From assembly GCA_036346255.1 (NCBI GenBank), contig CM070622.1:17262751-17326750 (forward strand): a DNA stretch of 64,000 nt, read 5' to 3'. This stretch comes from Ampelocalamus luodianensis. Its lineage: Eukaryota > Streptophyta > Magnoliopsida > Poales > Poaceae. The notes beneath the pieces were generated by a model, which was not told the origin of the DNA, ran no database searches, and was given only the letters and a program-made list of their open reading frames with translations. This document shows, one piece after another, positions 34,740 to 45,387 of this stretch (its first letter is position 1; every line of letters starts with the position of its first letter). Made by a program: the position numbers and the translations under genes.

Positions 34740-36470
34740 CCCAGCTTTGCCGGGCAAAACCGCCTCTTTGATACCCATGAAAAATCAAACCAATGCAATA
34801 GCTTTGAAAGCATTAGTGTAAGAAACCCCATAGCGAGCTCGTAACAAATAAAGTAAACAACATGCCACCCAAAAACGAACGTCCATAGGACTATTGAATG
34901 ATACCAACTAAGTCTGAGCAAAGCTCAAATTTTGCGGTAGGAACTAACTTTGTCATCATATCAGCTGGATTATTATGAGTACTTATCTTGCTATCTTTAA
35001 TGTTACCTTCAGCAATGACACCTCGAATGTAATGATATCTGATGTCAATGTGCTTCGTTCTCTCATACATCTGATCCTTCGTAAGGCAAATAGCATTTTA
35101 ATATCGCAGAATATTGTAGTGCAATACGTACTTACACAAAGTTCAGTAAACAAATCTTTTAGTCAAACAACTTCTTTGACAGCTTCAGAAATAACCATAT
35201 ACTCGGCTTTTGTTGTGAACAAGACAACAATAGCTTACAGTCCTACTTTTTAACTAACAGCACATCCTCCAACAGTGAACAAATAACTAGTAAAAGATCT
35301 TCTCTTATCCAAATCCCTAGCAAAATTTGAGTCCATGTAACCAAACAACTCCATATTTAGTCTTCCCAAACTGTAAACAAGCATCAGATGTGCCCCCCCA
35401 AGTATATGCAAATCCATTGAACTGCTTTTAAATGCTTTTTGTCAGGATTAGCCATGTATCTACTAACAACACTCAATGATTAATATAAATCAAGACGAGA
35501 AGATACCATGGCATACATAAGTGAACCAACTGCACTGGCATATGAAAGTCTATATATGTACTCAACTTCATCATTTGACTGTTGACATGACGTTGAAGAA
35601 AGTTTGAAATGTGTAGCTAACATAGTACTCACCGGTTTGTTCTTATGCATGTTGAAATAACAAAGAACTTTATCAATATACTCTTTCTGACTTAGGTATA
35701 ATTTTTCAAACCGTCTATCTCTGGTAATTTTCGTACCAATAATCTTCATTGTTGTATCGAGATCCTTTATCTCGAATTCACAATTCAACTGTACCTTCAA
35801 CTTTGAAATTCATGCCTTGTTTTTTTCAACAGTCAGCATATCATCAACATATAGAAGCAAATAAATAGTTGAACCATTAGCAGTCTTCAAATAAACAACA
35901 CTATCATAATCAGATCTTTTGAAATCCTGAGAGATCATAAAGGAGTGAAATCTCTTGTACCACTATTTCGGTGATTGCTTTAGACCATAAAGAGATTTCT
36001 TCAACTTACAAGCATAATTCCTCTTTCTCAGAAAGACAACCTTCTGATTGCTCCATATAAATGTCTTCCTCTAATTCCCCATGTAAGAACACATCTTTTC
36101 ATGCCCAATTGTTCAAACTCATAATCATGCATAGCCACTATGTTGAGTAAATATGACTGGAACTATGCTTCACAACTGGGGAAAATACATCTGTGAAATG
36201 AATACATAGAATTTGATTGTATCCTTCAGCAATGAACCTTGTCTTATACCTAACCTCTTCGCATGGAAACGACTTCTTTCTTTTTGAAGATCCATTTGCA
36301 ATGAATTATTTCTTATCAATTGGCAATTTGATCAGCTCCTAAGTGTTATTCTTCTCAACAGATTGTATCTTATCATGCATGGCGCCATTCATCTCTCTGA
36401 ATCACTAAAAGAGATGACCTTTGAATAAGTGGAAGGTTATGTAGTACCTTCACTTTCTTCTACCACATTC
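34740..36470 (-). pseudogene. Copia-1 reverse transcriptase and RNase H, broken
   Basis: The minus frame 35800-35480 reads IKDLDTTMKIIGTKITRD, LYLSQKEYIDKVLCYFNMH and YRLSYASAVGSLMYAM, the end of a Copia RT. A YVDD-like LLLYVDDMLTVEKN precedes it near 35850. RNase H text continues leftwards, ending NNPADMMTKLVPTAKFELC near 34930. Stops are common. Confidence 0.85.
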
Positions 36471-36736
36471 ATAGCATATGCAACAACATCAGTTTCTGCA
36501 ATCAATCTCTTGGGAGCTTGAATATCCTTTTAGGTCTGTGGGCTGCAATAGAACGTTGTGGTGGTTGAAAGACAACGTGAATATCCTGCTTGTTTTCTTT
36601 TCGGCTTTTGGTGTAAATCCTGAATTAATAATATGCTCCACCTACATGTTTGATTCTGTGGCTTCTCAACGGGAACATCATCATATTGTTTATCATGCAA
36701 CATAGCAGATTTATCAAAAGTAACACTTATATCATT

Positions 36737-37500
36737 TCACACCAGATTTATAACCAAGAAAAATACACTTAGCGACCCTAGGCTCCAATTTACCATTGTT
36801 AACATGAGCATAAGCAGGACAACAAAAATTCTCAAATTTGAATAATTTGTTGAAGAACCATACCAAATTTCAATTGGAGTATTCTTATCAATTGTTAGGT
36901 TGGGTGATCGATTAATCAAATAACAAGCCGTGGACGTGACTTCAGCCCAATAACTCCTAAATAAGGTGGAGTTAAATAACATGCAACATACCTTCTCCAT
37001 AATGGCTTTGTTCATGCATTCGGCCACACCAGTTTGCTGAGGAGTACCTGAGATAGTGTAATGTCTCACAATGCCCTCTGATTTGTATAAAGCTTCAAAT
37101 TCTTCATAACAGAACTACAAGCCATTATTAGTACATAGCTTCTTAACAAGCTTGCCAGTTTGCTTTTCAATCATAATTTTTCACTCCTTGAATGTCTTGA
37201 ACACATCCGATTTGTGTTTCACAAAATATGATCAAACCCTTCTTGAATAATCATCAATGATGGTCAACATGTAGCCAGCACCTACAAGGGATGGAACGCG
37301 ACTCTCTCCATAAATGAGAGTAAACATAACCCAATATGCCTTTTGTAGAGTGAATTGTTGTGCTAAAATTGACCCACCTTTTCTTGCCGAAAATACAGTG
37401 TTCATAAAACTTCAACTTGTCGATGCTTTGACCGTCAAGGAGTCCTCTTTTGCATAACTCCATCATATCAATTTCACTCGTATGTCCCAGACGCATATGC
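36737..37500 (-). pseudogene. Copia-1 integrase, broken
   Basis: The frame at 37496-37254 starts MRLGHTSEIDMMELCKRGLL (the zinc-finger end, HxxH). The frame at 37069-36737 has SGTPQQTGVAECMNKAIMEK with the catalytic Glu region (TPQQNGVAERMN in the family) and YWAEVTSTACYLINRSPN. The stretch between them is frameshifted. Confidence 0.88.
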
Positions 37501-37559
37501 CAAATATTAGTATGCTCTGAATTAGATGATTTATTTAAGGCAACAACAACATTACCTGA

Positions 37560-39130
37560 AATTATAGTACCCTACAGATGATATATGTTGATAGCTTTCA
37601 TATCACCTTTCATCAATAAAGAGAGCTTTTTGAGATCTTCAGAACTCCACCTCCACCTAAATACTTGTACCCTTTAGCATCAAGAATATTTAGTGAGATA
37701 AAATTTCTCTTCAAACTCATAATGTGTCGAACATCCAACAAAGTTCTGATGGTGCTATCAAACACTTGTTATGGATAAAACCAATCTCTACAATCTTGCA
37801 TGATGAATTATCACCCATCAACATAGAACCACTTGGCGTAGCTTCATAATTCACGAACTAATCTCGGTTCAAACTCGTGTGGAAAGTGCAAGCCATTTCA
37901 AGAATCCACTCATCATCGGTTTTAGAGTTACTGGCAAAGGCAACAAGAAAATCTCCATCAGAATATTGCTTAGTAACAATGGTGGCTTTAGCATCACCCT
38001 CTTGTTGATCCTTCTTAAAAATTTTATTCATTTACTTCTTTTCCTTTACCCACTAGCACTCGATATGTCGTGTCCATGTTTCTTGCAATATTTGCACGAC
38101 TTGTACTTGTCTATGGATTTTGATTTGCCTTTGTAACTTCTGCTTGAGCTTTTGGCTCTTCAATCATCATTTGAACTCCTCTCCTGTTGTCTGCCATGGA
38201 CAACCAGACCTTCTGCATGCGAATTTGAACTTTTATTCGGAACCATAAGTTTTACATTTTCCTTCACATGCAATGCTTTATATACTTCATTAGGAGTAAG
38301 AGTATCTCGACTATATCGAATAGTATCTCTGAATGTAGAGTATGAACTAGGCAGTGAGCATAGAAGAATAAGACCTAAATCTTCATCATCATATTTACCT
38401 CCACAGACTCGAGATCCGGGACTACTTCTTTGAACGCCGTCAGGTGGTTCAATAATGACCCATCTTTGCCATCTTGTGTGAATAAAGATTCTACTTCGAA
38501 TGCATCTTACTGGTCAGATCTTTGGTCATGCAAGTCTACTCCATTTTCTACCATAAATGCGACAACAGTATTCTCTTTCGAAACTTCTTACAAAATATTA
38601 TTTGATAGATGAATATGAATATGACATTAGGCCTAACAATCTTTTTTTGACCATGCAACGGACATCTTGTCGATACCCAATAAAGCGTCATCCAAATCAA
38701 GTTGTACAAGAACAACTTGCATCTTAACTTTCCATAGAGAAAACCTCGTGTATTGATCGCATCTTAACTTTCCATAGAGAAAACCTCGTGTATTGATCCA
38801 GCAGTGGAAGATCAAACCTGAATGCCATCATGCGGAAGAAACCGTAGTTTTGTTAGTACAATGCTCGGGTTTGATGCTAGACAACTTTTTGGTATTTTCT
38901 TTCTCGGCTCTGCTCTGGTCGCACGTGCGACAACTTTTATAGATGGTTGGCTGGCTGAGTTCTCTACATGACTCTGCTTCAACTTCAGCTCGAATAAGGA
39001 CTTGGCTTTGGACTCAGTGCGAAGGAACGTGCGGGCTTCGCTTCAAATTCGACGAACGACTACATATCAATACGTCGATTTGTCAAGCCATCGAGACCAC
39101 GATTTGACGTCATAACAATGTTGACCGGAT
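37560..39130 (-). pseudogene. Copia-1 gag and protease region, broken
   Basis: A zinc knuckle CKYCKKHGHDISS lies near 38050-38100. Upstream in element sense are YSTFRDTIRYSRDTLTPNEV (about 38280-38350) and VQLDLDDALLGIDKMSVAW (about 38650-38710), typical Copia gag text. No intact frame survives. Confidence 0.75.
38719..38798. repeat. 40-bp tandem duplication in copia-1 gag
   Basis: GCATCTTAACTTTCCATAGA and the following 20 bases occur twice without a change. The length is not a multiple of three, so it also breaks the frame. Confidence 0.95.
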
Positions 39131-39139
39131 GCCGTCTGT

Positions 39140-39151
39140 GCTTTGATACCA
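39140..39151 (-). promoter_or_regulatory. Copia-1 primer-binding site
   Basis: The minus strand reads TGGTATCAAAGC, complementary to initiator tRNA-Met, two bases inside the 5' LTR. Confidence 0.9.
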
Positions 39152-39153
39152 AT

Positions 39154-39395
39154 TGTTGTAAATAATGCACAAAAAATAGGAATGGGAGACATGAATTTTA
39201 CATGAAAAATCCTTTTGGGAAAAATAATGACCGCACGAAAACAATATCACTATATGAGAAAATATTTACAATGAAGCTCTTGCCCTTTCTTATGGACTAA
39301 ATAAGTATATTTATAGTGGTACATGAAAGACCATGTAGGAGTAGAACTATAAGTTGGAGTAGAAAAGAAAATTTGTACCACACTCAAACTCAACA
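39154..39395 (-). repeat. Copia-1 5' LTR
   Basis: 242 bp, TG...CA; the right-hand partner of 7888-8114/33427-33462. Confidence 0.9.
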
Positions 39396-39409
39396 CTGAC
39401 TAAAATCTG

Positions 39410-39650
39410 GATTTTTTTGTATAATCCATTTTTTATTCGAAATTACAAAATTATACCTGTGATTTTTTTTTTGCAAAATAGCCTCCTATCACCGAACTGT
39501 TGGGCGACTGACTTTAGTCACCCAACGGCCAAGCGACGTTAATGCGGTCGCCCAACCGTTGGGAAACATTAATTCAGTCGCCCAACCGTGCTATCGCCCA
39601 ATGGTTAGCGATAACAGCCCTCCAGTCGCCAAACTATTGGGCGACTGGAT
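39410..39650. repeat. Left terminal inverted repeat and subterminal palindromes of the PMD element
   Basis: The outer ~90 bp pair with 45285-45377. Further in, at 39493-39650, units built on CGCCCAACCGTTGGGCG recur: TCGCCCAACCGTTGGGA at 39548-39564 and the stem CCAGTCGCC/GGGCGACTGG at 39622-39648, among others. Confidence 0.8.
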
Positions 39651-39654
39651 GCCT

Positions 39655-39662
39655 TATATAAA
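39655..39662 (+). promoter_or_regulatory. TATA box just inside the PMD element's left end
   Basis: TATATAAA follows the last palindrome by about 7 bases. A GA-rich probable leader follows at 39713-39848. Confidence 0.6.
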
Positions 39663-39712
39663 GCGCAGCCCGACTCGGCCGAGCGATAGGAAGGACCCGA
39701 CGAGCGACAGTA

Positions 39713-39848
39713 GAGAAGAAAGAAAGAAAGAAAGATAGAGAGGAGAGGAGAGGAGAGGAAGAAGAAGAAGAAGAGAGGAAAAAGAGAGAAAGAAGAGGAG
39801 GAGGAGAGGGAGAAGGAGAAGAGGGAGGGAGAAAAAGAGGAGGAAATC
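39713..39848 (+). repeat. Purine-rich (GA/GAA) low-complexity leader
   Basis: A long run of GAAAGAAAGAAAG, GAGAGGAGAGG and GAAGAAGAAG on the plus strand; the minus-strand frame across it is a Leu/Ser/Pro artefact. Confidence 0.8.
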
Positions 39849-41190
39849 TTTGTTTGTGGGGTAATTTATTTTGTAGTTTGTAGTATGTAAATAGTTTGTG
39901 TAGTTCAAGTGGTAGGATAATGTTTGTAGTATGTAAATAGTTTGTGTAGTTTAAATGGTAGTATAAGTGACACCCATAGGAAATTTTAGTTTTAGAAAAA
40001 ATTAGAAATTTGGAATGTTAAGTGGCACCCGTAGAAAAATTTAGTTAGAGAAGAATGTACAATAACTACGAATATAAGCAAGCCAAATGTATATAGAGTG
40101 CAAATTAGCAAAAATTATAATAACTACACATGGAAGGTGGACAACGGTGTTTTAATTTCTCGGAATGATACTGATATAGAGACATACATACTGCTAAAGT
40201 CAACATATAAAAAAATTCAAAACAGAAAAGATATGATAGCACTAAATAAAAATATTGTGTGGAGAATGACATACCTGAGCTTAGCCTAAAACGGAACTAT
40301 CTGCATGCAGACTTTGGGGCATGAATATGCAGGCTTTCAAGTGGACCATACAGATAACTATAAAGTAATGTTACTATATTAGGCAGCAGTTATGTTTTTT
40401 TAGGTTTTCACTACCTTAATCTGAGCAGGAGTAGTTGAAGCCCACGAAAACATTACACAAAAAAAATCAAAACACATAAAATACGATACTGCTAAGTAAA
40501 AAGTATCATGTGTAGAATTATTTAGCTGAACTTAGTCATAAATGGACAATACAATAGTTGTCAACATGATCTATGGCAACCTTGATTTAACTACCAAGAA
40601 AGAATGCGAAAACATTGAAGCAAGTTTTTTTTTTATTACATATAGAATGAAAGCACATCTGTAGGTAAATTCTGTTTTTTTTTTTTGCAACATAATGGAG
40701 CAAGTCTATTTAACAGCCAATGAACCACTTCTGTGATATAAATACATAATTTCGTCAAGTATATATTCCGATGTATTAATAGGAACATCGAGATCGATGC
40801 ATAACCTGATCTAAAATTAAAGTACCATTTTAGAAATTAGAGAATAAGCGAGATCAGTTATGTGTAGAGTGGAACACTGGAGTTTTCTAAGGTGAACTAA
40901 ATAGGTACAACATTTTTTAAACTGAACTAAATAGCTACAACTTTCACTGAGTATAGAAGTTTTCATTCGATCTAAAATTCCAAGATAACTCATTAGAGCT
41001 ATGAGTAAGTCGGTCCTGATATGTTAGCAATGTCTAGATCTGGCTTTTTTGCCACTCTATCACTGCTATTCAATAGTTAAAGCTTCCATAAAAGCCAGAC
41101 TAAGCAATAAAGCATGTCTTATTTTATCTTCTGCTTATGCATGTCTCGCTGTAACGGCTATTGGCTGGTCTGCAGCAGTAACCTAATGAA
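39849..41190. other. AT-rich interior of the PMD element, no gene seen
   Basis: A 45-bp tandem pair (GTAGTATGTAAATAGTTTG units at 39877 and 39921) is followed by AT-rich DNA without recognisable coding. The N-terminal PMD exons expected here are absent, so a deletion or replacement is likely. Confidence 0.5.
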
Positions 41191-42290
41191 CTGTGGGTAG
41201 GGCAGTGGGAGGGCACGCTGCAGAACTATGTGCAGGAGGACACCCCCTACGACCCCAGTACGTACAACGAGTACCTTCGTTGGTACGCTCCTTGGACACA
41301 TACCAGGCTCGTACTTGCTGCCGACCCGCCCGCACCACGCGTCCCGGCACCGACCGACACATACCCTGTGCATTTCACGTAGGACGTACATCACGCAGTA
41401 CGTTACATCGTACTTCAAAAACTTTGCTTGTGGCATCCCCACTGACAGTTTTCACCCTATCGTGTTTTTGTTGCAGGTGAACATCGGTGTTGAGATTGCG
41501 AGGAACTGCCGCTCCTTGTTTCAGAGGATCACGGATGGTGCAAAGGTCACACGAGAGGAGGTGGCCCACGCTTTTCGTCGTGCGGCTGTTCAAGTCACAC
41601 GTGTTATCAGGCTACTGTCATGCACCAGGCTCTCGGAGGTTGACACGCTTACGCCTGGTCGACAGTCGGTACGTCCGTCGGTGCCGACCTGTCCGGCAGC
41701 ACAATAGGTGGTAGGGTCAGCGTGGCCACGTGCAGCACGCCCTGACAAGGCTGGAGGCTGGGCCAGGCCACATACGACACCGTCGTGGCCTGATAAGGCC
41801 GAGGGTCCGACTGAGCACAACCCCGTACACCGGCAGTGTCGCAGTACGTCGGTCCTCCGAACTCCATCACCTTCCACACGCAGCACGTGCAGGGCACGCA
41901 CGAAGTGCCATACTTCCCTCCAGACAGCTTCTCCCACGCCATGGCGCTAGCCGAGGGTACGTCATGTCTCTGTTTGTCAGTACGCATAGTGGTTTTTTTA
42001 ACTAACAATATTTGCACTACAGGTATTCTACCCTCAGACAGATTAGGGGCCTCCCTAGGCGACACCGAGACGCACGACTTCCTTGTGGACCAAGACCCGG
42101 CACCTCAGCCCACACCCGCTGAGGTTCTCTCCAGGTCACAGCTCGTCGGCGCGCCAAGCACTCCACACAGCGGCGTTCGCCCACCCTCCACCTTTGGTGC
42201 TTATCGACTGTGCCACTGCACCGTCTTTCCCCTGCTCGAGGTCGCAACACCCAGTGAGGAAGGGGCCCAATTGAGCCCGTAGGGGAGGAT
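41191..42290 (+). pseudogene. PMD transposon gene, C-terminal exons only
   Basis: Exon 41191-41379 reads NYVQEDTPYDPSTYNEYLRW, the same block as the PMD relic near 1600 (EDAPYNPGTYEEYIEWY). An intron ending TTGTTGCAG leads to 41477: VNIGVEIARNCRSLFQRITD, then VTREEVAHAFRRAAVQVTRV, to a stop at 41705. A further coding-like stretch runs 41830-41955 (NSITFHTQHVQGTHEVPYFP). After a spliced gap (acceptor CTACAG near 42022) it continues with DRLGASLGDTETHDFLVDQD. The N-terminal mobile domain is missing, so this is a truncated copy. PMD proteins are linked to silencing and transposon biology in plants; any role here is unknown. Confidence 0.75.
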
Positions 42291-42716
42291 GCGGAGGTAG
42301 AGTGGGACGTGGCGACGCTGGAGGGGATGCTAGGGGTGTGGTTGGGGGGCCTAGTAGGGGGCGTCCCCATGCGTTGGTTGTACTATTGTTCATTATGTCA
42401 TACTTAAATTTTGTACTTAATGTTTGATGCCTGTAATACTTTTGCTTTCTTGTGTGTACTTGTTCGTACAAAACATATTTGTTCAATGCATATCGACGCC
42501 TATAGCTTAATGCACATGACACATCGATGCAACACTACACTCGATTGAACATAAATGCGTACAAAATGGGAGAGTACTGATGTACAAGCTTCTCCGGCCG
42601 TGCCTAATGGTAGAAGGAACCTCACGCTACCCACGTAGAGTGTTGTACAGGGGGCGCCTTGGACGTGGCTGGCCGTCGTTGTAGTGGCACACACATATGT
42701 AGCTAGGGTTCACGCA

Positions 42717-43115
42717 TCAATATGTGGGATCATAGGAACTTTCTATGTTGATGACCTCCTCGTTGCCCTTCTTGCGTTGCATCTGTTGGCGGAGATCATC
42801 ATTTTCCTTATTGAGATTGACAATCCGTGCCTCCAACTGAAAGATTCGGTTCCACAATGTATCCACGTATATCACAACATATCGTTCAAGGGGAGGATCG
42901 ATCCAGCGGACAAAGTCGCATTTCACCATCTGCTGGAAAGGAGGGTTAACATGGAAACTCTATTAGCAGTAACATAAAGCAAACTATTTGCCAATTGTAC
43001 CCCAGAGTGTGGGCATCGGAAGAAAAGTCGTCCGCCATTGAAAGGGCCGTCCAAGACCTGTACGACAGCATCCTCCCTGTGTCCGCATTTCGATCATACC
43101 AGTTGAGCACGCTTG
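42717..43115 (-). pseudogene. GRF-type zinc-finger plus coiled-coil gene fragment
   Basis: Exon 1 (about 43115-43001, minus) reads KCGHREDAVVQVLDGPFNGG, then RLFFRCPHSG. A 71-bp GT..AG intron (43000-42930) leads to exon 2: KCDFVRWIDPP and a coiled coil, NRIFQLEARIVNLNKENDDL, ending at the stop near 42717. The Cys/Gly, FF.CP and C.F.RW.D spacing is that of the GRF zinc finger. A stop lies just upstream of the finger and its first Cys is not seen, so it is a remnant. It runs opposite to the PMD gene in the same element. Confidence 0.65.
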
Positions 43116-43389
43116 TTCGGCATCAACCGGTAGTTAGGGCTGAAGTTCTACCTCCTTTGGAGGAGAAGGTCTTACTTCGGCGACCCTGGTTGGACTGGTC
43201 CCTCGGCATTTGTCATGGTATGTTATTGCACGACAGAGAAGGTTCTTCTTCCTATGGTTTGAACGGTCGAGTGGTCTTACTTTCGAAGCGTGGGGCGTGC
43301 ATTTTATATCTTGCGAGGAAGGTTCTTCCTACTTTCTCGATTAAAATGCAAGTATTATAATATGCCCACCTTCTGCCCAGATTTGCAGC

Positions 43390-43625
43390 TTCATACGGTG
43401 ACAAGATCAAACGAGGAAGGCTCCTTTGCGTAGTGACAAGACCAAACGGAGCAGCTTTACGCAGTGACAAGACTAAAGGAGACAGCCTTGCACAGTGACA
43501 AAACCAGACGGGGCAACTTTGCGCAGTGATAAGACCAAACGGGGCAGCTTTCGGCAGTGACAAGACCAAACGGTGCAGCTCTACGCAGTGACAAGACCAA
43601 AAGAGACAGCCTTGCACAGTGACAT
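43390..43625. repeat. Minisatellite, ~31-bp unit, about seven copies
   Basis: Imperfect head-to-tail copies of GCAGTGACAAGACCAAACGG followed by (A/G)GCAGCTTT.. are seen, alternating with a variant ending AGACAGCCTTGCACA. Related but more diverged text continues to ~43800. Confidence 0.9.
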
Positions 43626-43888
43626 TTACCTTCTCGGCTTTTCAGACCAAAAAGAAATGACTCTACAAAGCACGAAGTGATAAAACTCTACAAAGTAAGA
43701 TGTCAGGACACTATGCCTCGCCAGCTTTTCAGATCGGCATGACAACGCTATACCTCCTCAGCTTTTCAGACCGAAAAGACAAGACTCTGCAATATAAGAC
43801 GTCACAACACTACGCCGAGCCTGCAACTTTTCATAATAACCAGGCAACACTCTGCCTTGCAGGCTACTCACATGATATTAACCACACC

Positions 43889-44675
43889 ATGCCAACCACT
43901 AAACCAAAGCTTGCTTCACCACGTCGCGATGGACAAAAGGCAGAAGAAGCAATGGGACAAGATGATGAAGCAATGAGAAGAGACCCATGAACTAGCAAGG
44001 TCTACTGCGGCCCGCGACGAACAAGCAAGGGCTGCTGCGGCTCGGGACAAATAAGGAGAGCGTGCCAAGAAGGCACCTCCCTGCATTGACGTCCCCCGTA
44101 GCAGCGACCCCATCCTGAACGTTCCAACCGAGCATTCGCCGCAACACCCGCTCGAGGGAGACACGCCGCCCCTCTGTTGGTGCAGGGACCTATGCAAGAT
44201 CTTCAAGTCTAAGTAGTGGCTGAGCCTGGGCATTTGTTATTGGGATTGCGCGACACGAGCAGCTATCGGCAGCTGGTAAGGACCAGTTATAATGTGTTCT
44301 CCTACAATTTCTCTTTCAAAATATGCACTAACAACCTCTCCCGTCTACCTGTAGTCCCCGGAACTACTATGTGGCTACCGCAAGTGGATCTACCTAGAGA
44401 TCCACCCACATGACTAGTTGACTCTCGACTACAAGGAGTGGAATGTCAAAAAGGCCTACGAGATCCGGGAAGAGGAGCGCCGCAACGATAAGCAAACCGA
44501 GCGTATACATCGGGAGACGAAAGCTTATATCGAGGCTTGCACGCACAGGGAGCGCGAGGCTCGCGAGAGGAAGTGCGAGAAAAAGAGGAAAATGGTGGCC
44601 AAGGCCAAAGAGGCTACCAAGGAGTACAACGCCTAGCTCGCAAGGAAAGAAAAATGGCCCCGATCCATACAGTAG
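43889..44675 (+). pseudogene. Second GRF-like zinc-finger/coiled-coil gene relic
   Basis: Plus-strand reading: ELARSTAARDEQARAAAARD, then PPCIDVPRSSDPILNVPTEH, then PLCWCRDLCKIFKSK and a YWDC block. After an intron (GTAAGG...CTGTAG, about 44276-44353) come CGYRKWIYLEI and TLDYKEWNVKKAYEIREEER. A long charged coiled coil follows, with a terminal EKWPRSIQ at 44649-44675. The C.C..C, YW.C and C..RKW.. pattern is GRF-like and the coiled-coil tail is common in such grass proteins. At least four stops interrupt it. Confidence 0.5.
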
Positions 44676-45149
44676 ATCGGGCCGTTCTGAACTAGTCCCC
44701 CGAAGCTCCAATTTATTTCTATTATAAAAAGGCGTATATGAGTACTTCGGTTTGTTGCATCGTGCATAGTGTTATTCCTTATGCACGTAACCAAATCCTA
44801 TGCGCTGTGTAATTCCCAGCTTCATTATAAAGTCTATTTTAATTCGCAACATCAAATCTCCTCGTCTTTTCGTATTCAATTCTTTCGTGTTATTTCCAGC
44901 TTCATTATAAAGGCATCAAACAACGTGTATCACTTATGGGGCAAGGCCTAGAAATATTGTGCAGTTGTTTATGAAGGATACATACGCTGAAGTGTCAAAA
45001 GTTATCAATCCACGAAAAGATTTTCAGTCTATATATGTATTTACGCTCAGTTAAAAGGATGATATTATATATGGTTCACAGATAGATTCTCTACTTTTAA
45101 GTTACAGGGATTAACTTTCAAATATTTTTAAAAAGGATTGAATAATAAA

Positions 45150-45377
45150 AACCAGGTGCTAGGCTCCTATCGCCGAACCGTTGGCGGCGAGGATGCGCCG
45201 CCACCGGTTGGCGACATCTCCGTCGTCGACCGCTGGGCGGCAGGATAGTGTCGCTTATCGCTGGGCGATGGAGCCGTGAGCCCAACAGTTCGCTGAGAGG
45301 AGGCTATTTTCGTAAAAAATAATTTCGCATGTATAATTTTGTAATTTTGAATAAAAATGGATTATTAAAAAAAATTC
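45150..45377. repeat. Right terminal inverted repeat and subterminal palindromes of the PMD element
   Basis: Subterminal units such as CGCCGAACCGTTGGCGGCG and CGCCACCGGTTGGCG lie at 45170-45215. Then comes GAGGCTATTTTCGTAAAAAA and an AT-rich tail ending GGATTATTAAAAAAAATTC at 45377. Confidence 0.8.
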
Positions 45378-45387
45378 CTAAAATCTG

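Larger units (their letters stand above)
7888..39395 (-). mobile_element. Copia LTR retrotransposon (copia-1), split by nested insertions
   Basis: The right (5') LTR is 39154-39395 (TGTTGTAAAT...CTCAACA on the plus strand). The left (3') LTR is 7888-8114 plus 33427-33462, split by a 25-kb nest. Flanking target duplications are CTGAT (7883-7887) and CTGAC (39396-39400), a 4/5 match. The primer-binding site is at 39140-39151 and the polypurine tract at 33463-33473 (AAGGTGGAGAT on the minus strand). Gag-pol remnants run leftwards between them. The reading frames are broken. Confidence 0.85.
39410..45377 (+). mobile_element. Mutator-like (MULE-type) element carrying PMD and GRF-finger genes
   Basis: The direct repeat CTAAAATCTG is at 39400-39409 and 45378-45387, a 10-bp target duplication. 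The ends are long inverted repeats: the left end GATTTTTTTGTATAATCC, then CCATTTTTTATTCGAAATTA, then AAATAGCCTCC. The reverse complement of the right end is GAATTTTTTTTAATAATCC with the same continuation. Inside are palindromic subterminal repeats, a promoter, PMD exons, two GRF-finger-like gene relics and a minisatellite. No transposase was found, so it is probably non-autonomous or decayed. Confidence 0.8.

Noticed and set aside
39654..39908. Leu/Ser-rich minus-strand frame of 84 aa
   Set aside because: It is the reverse of the GA-rich leader, not a protein.
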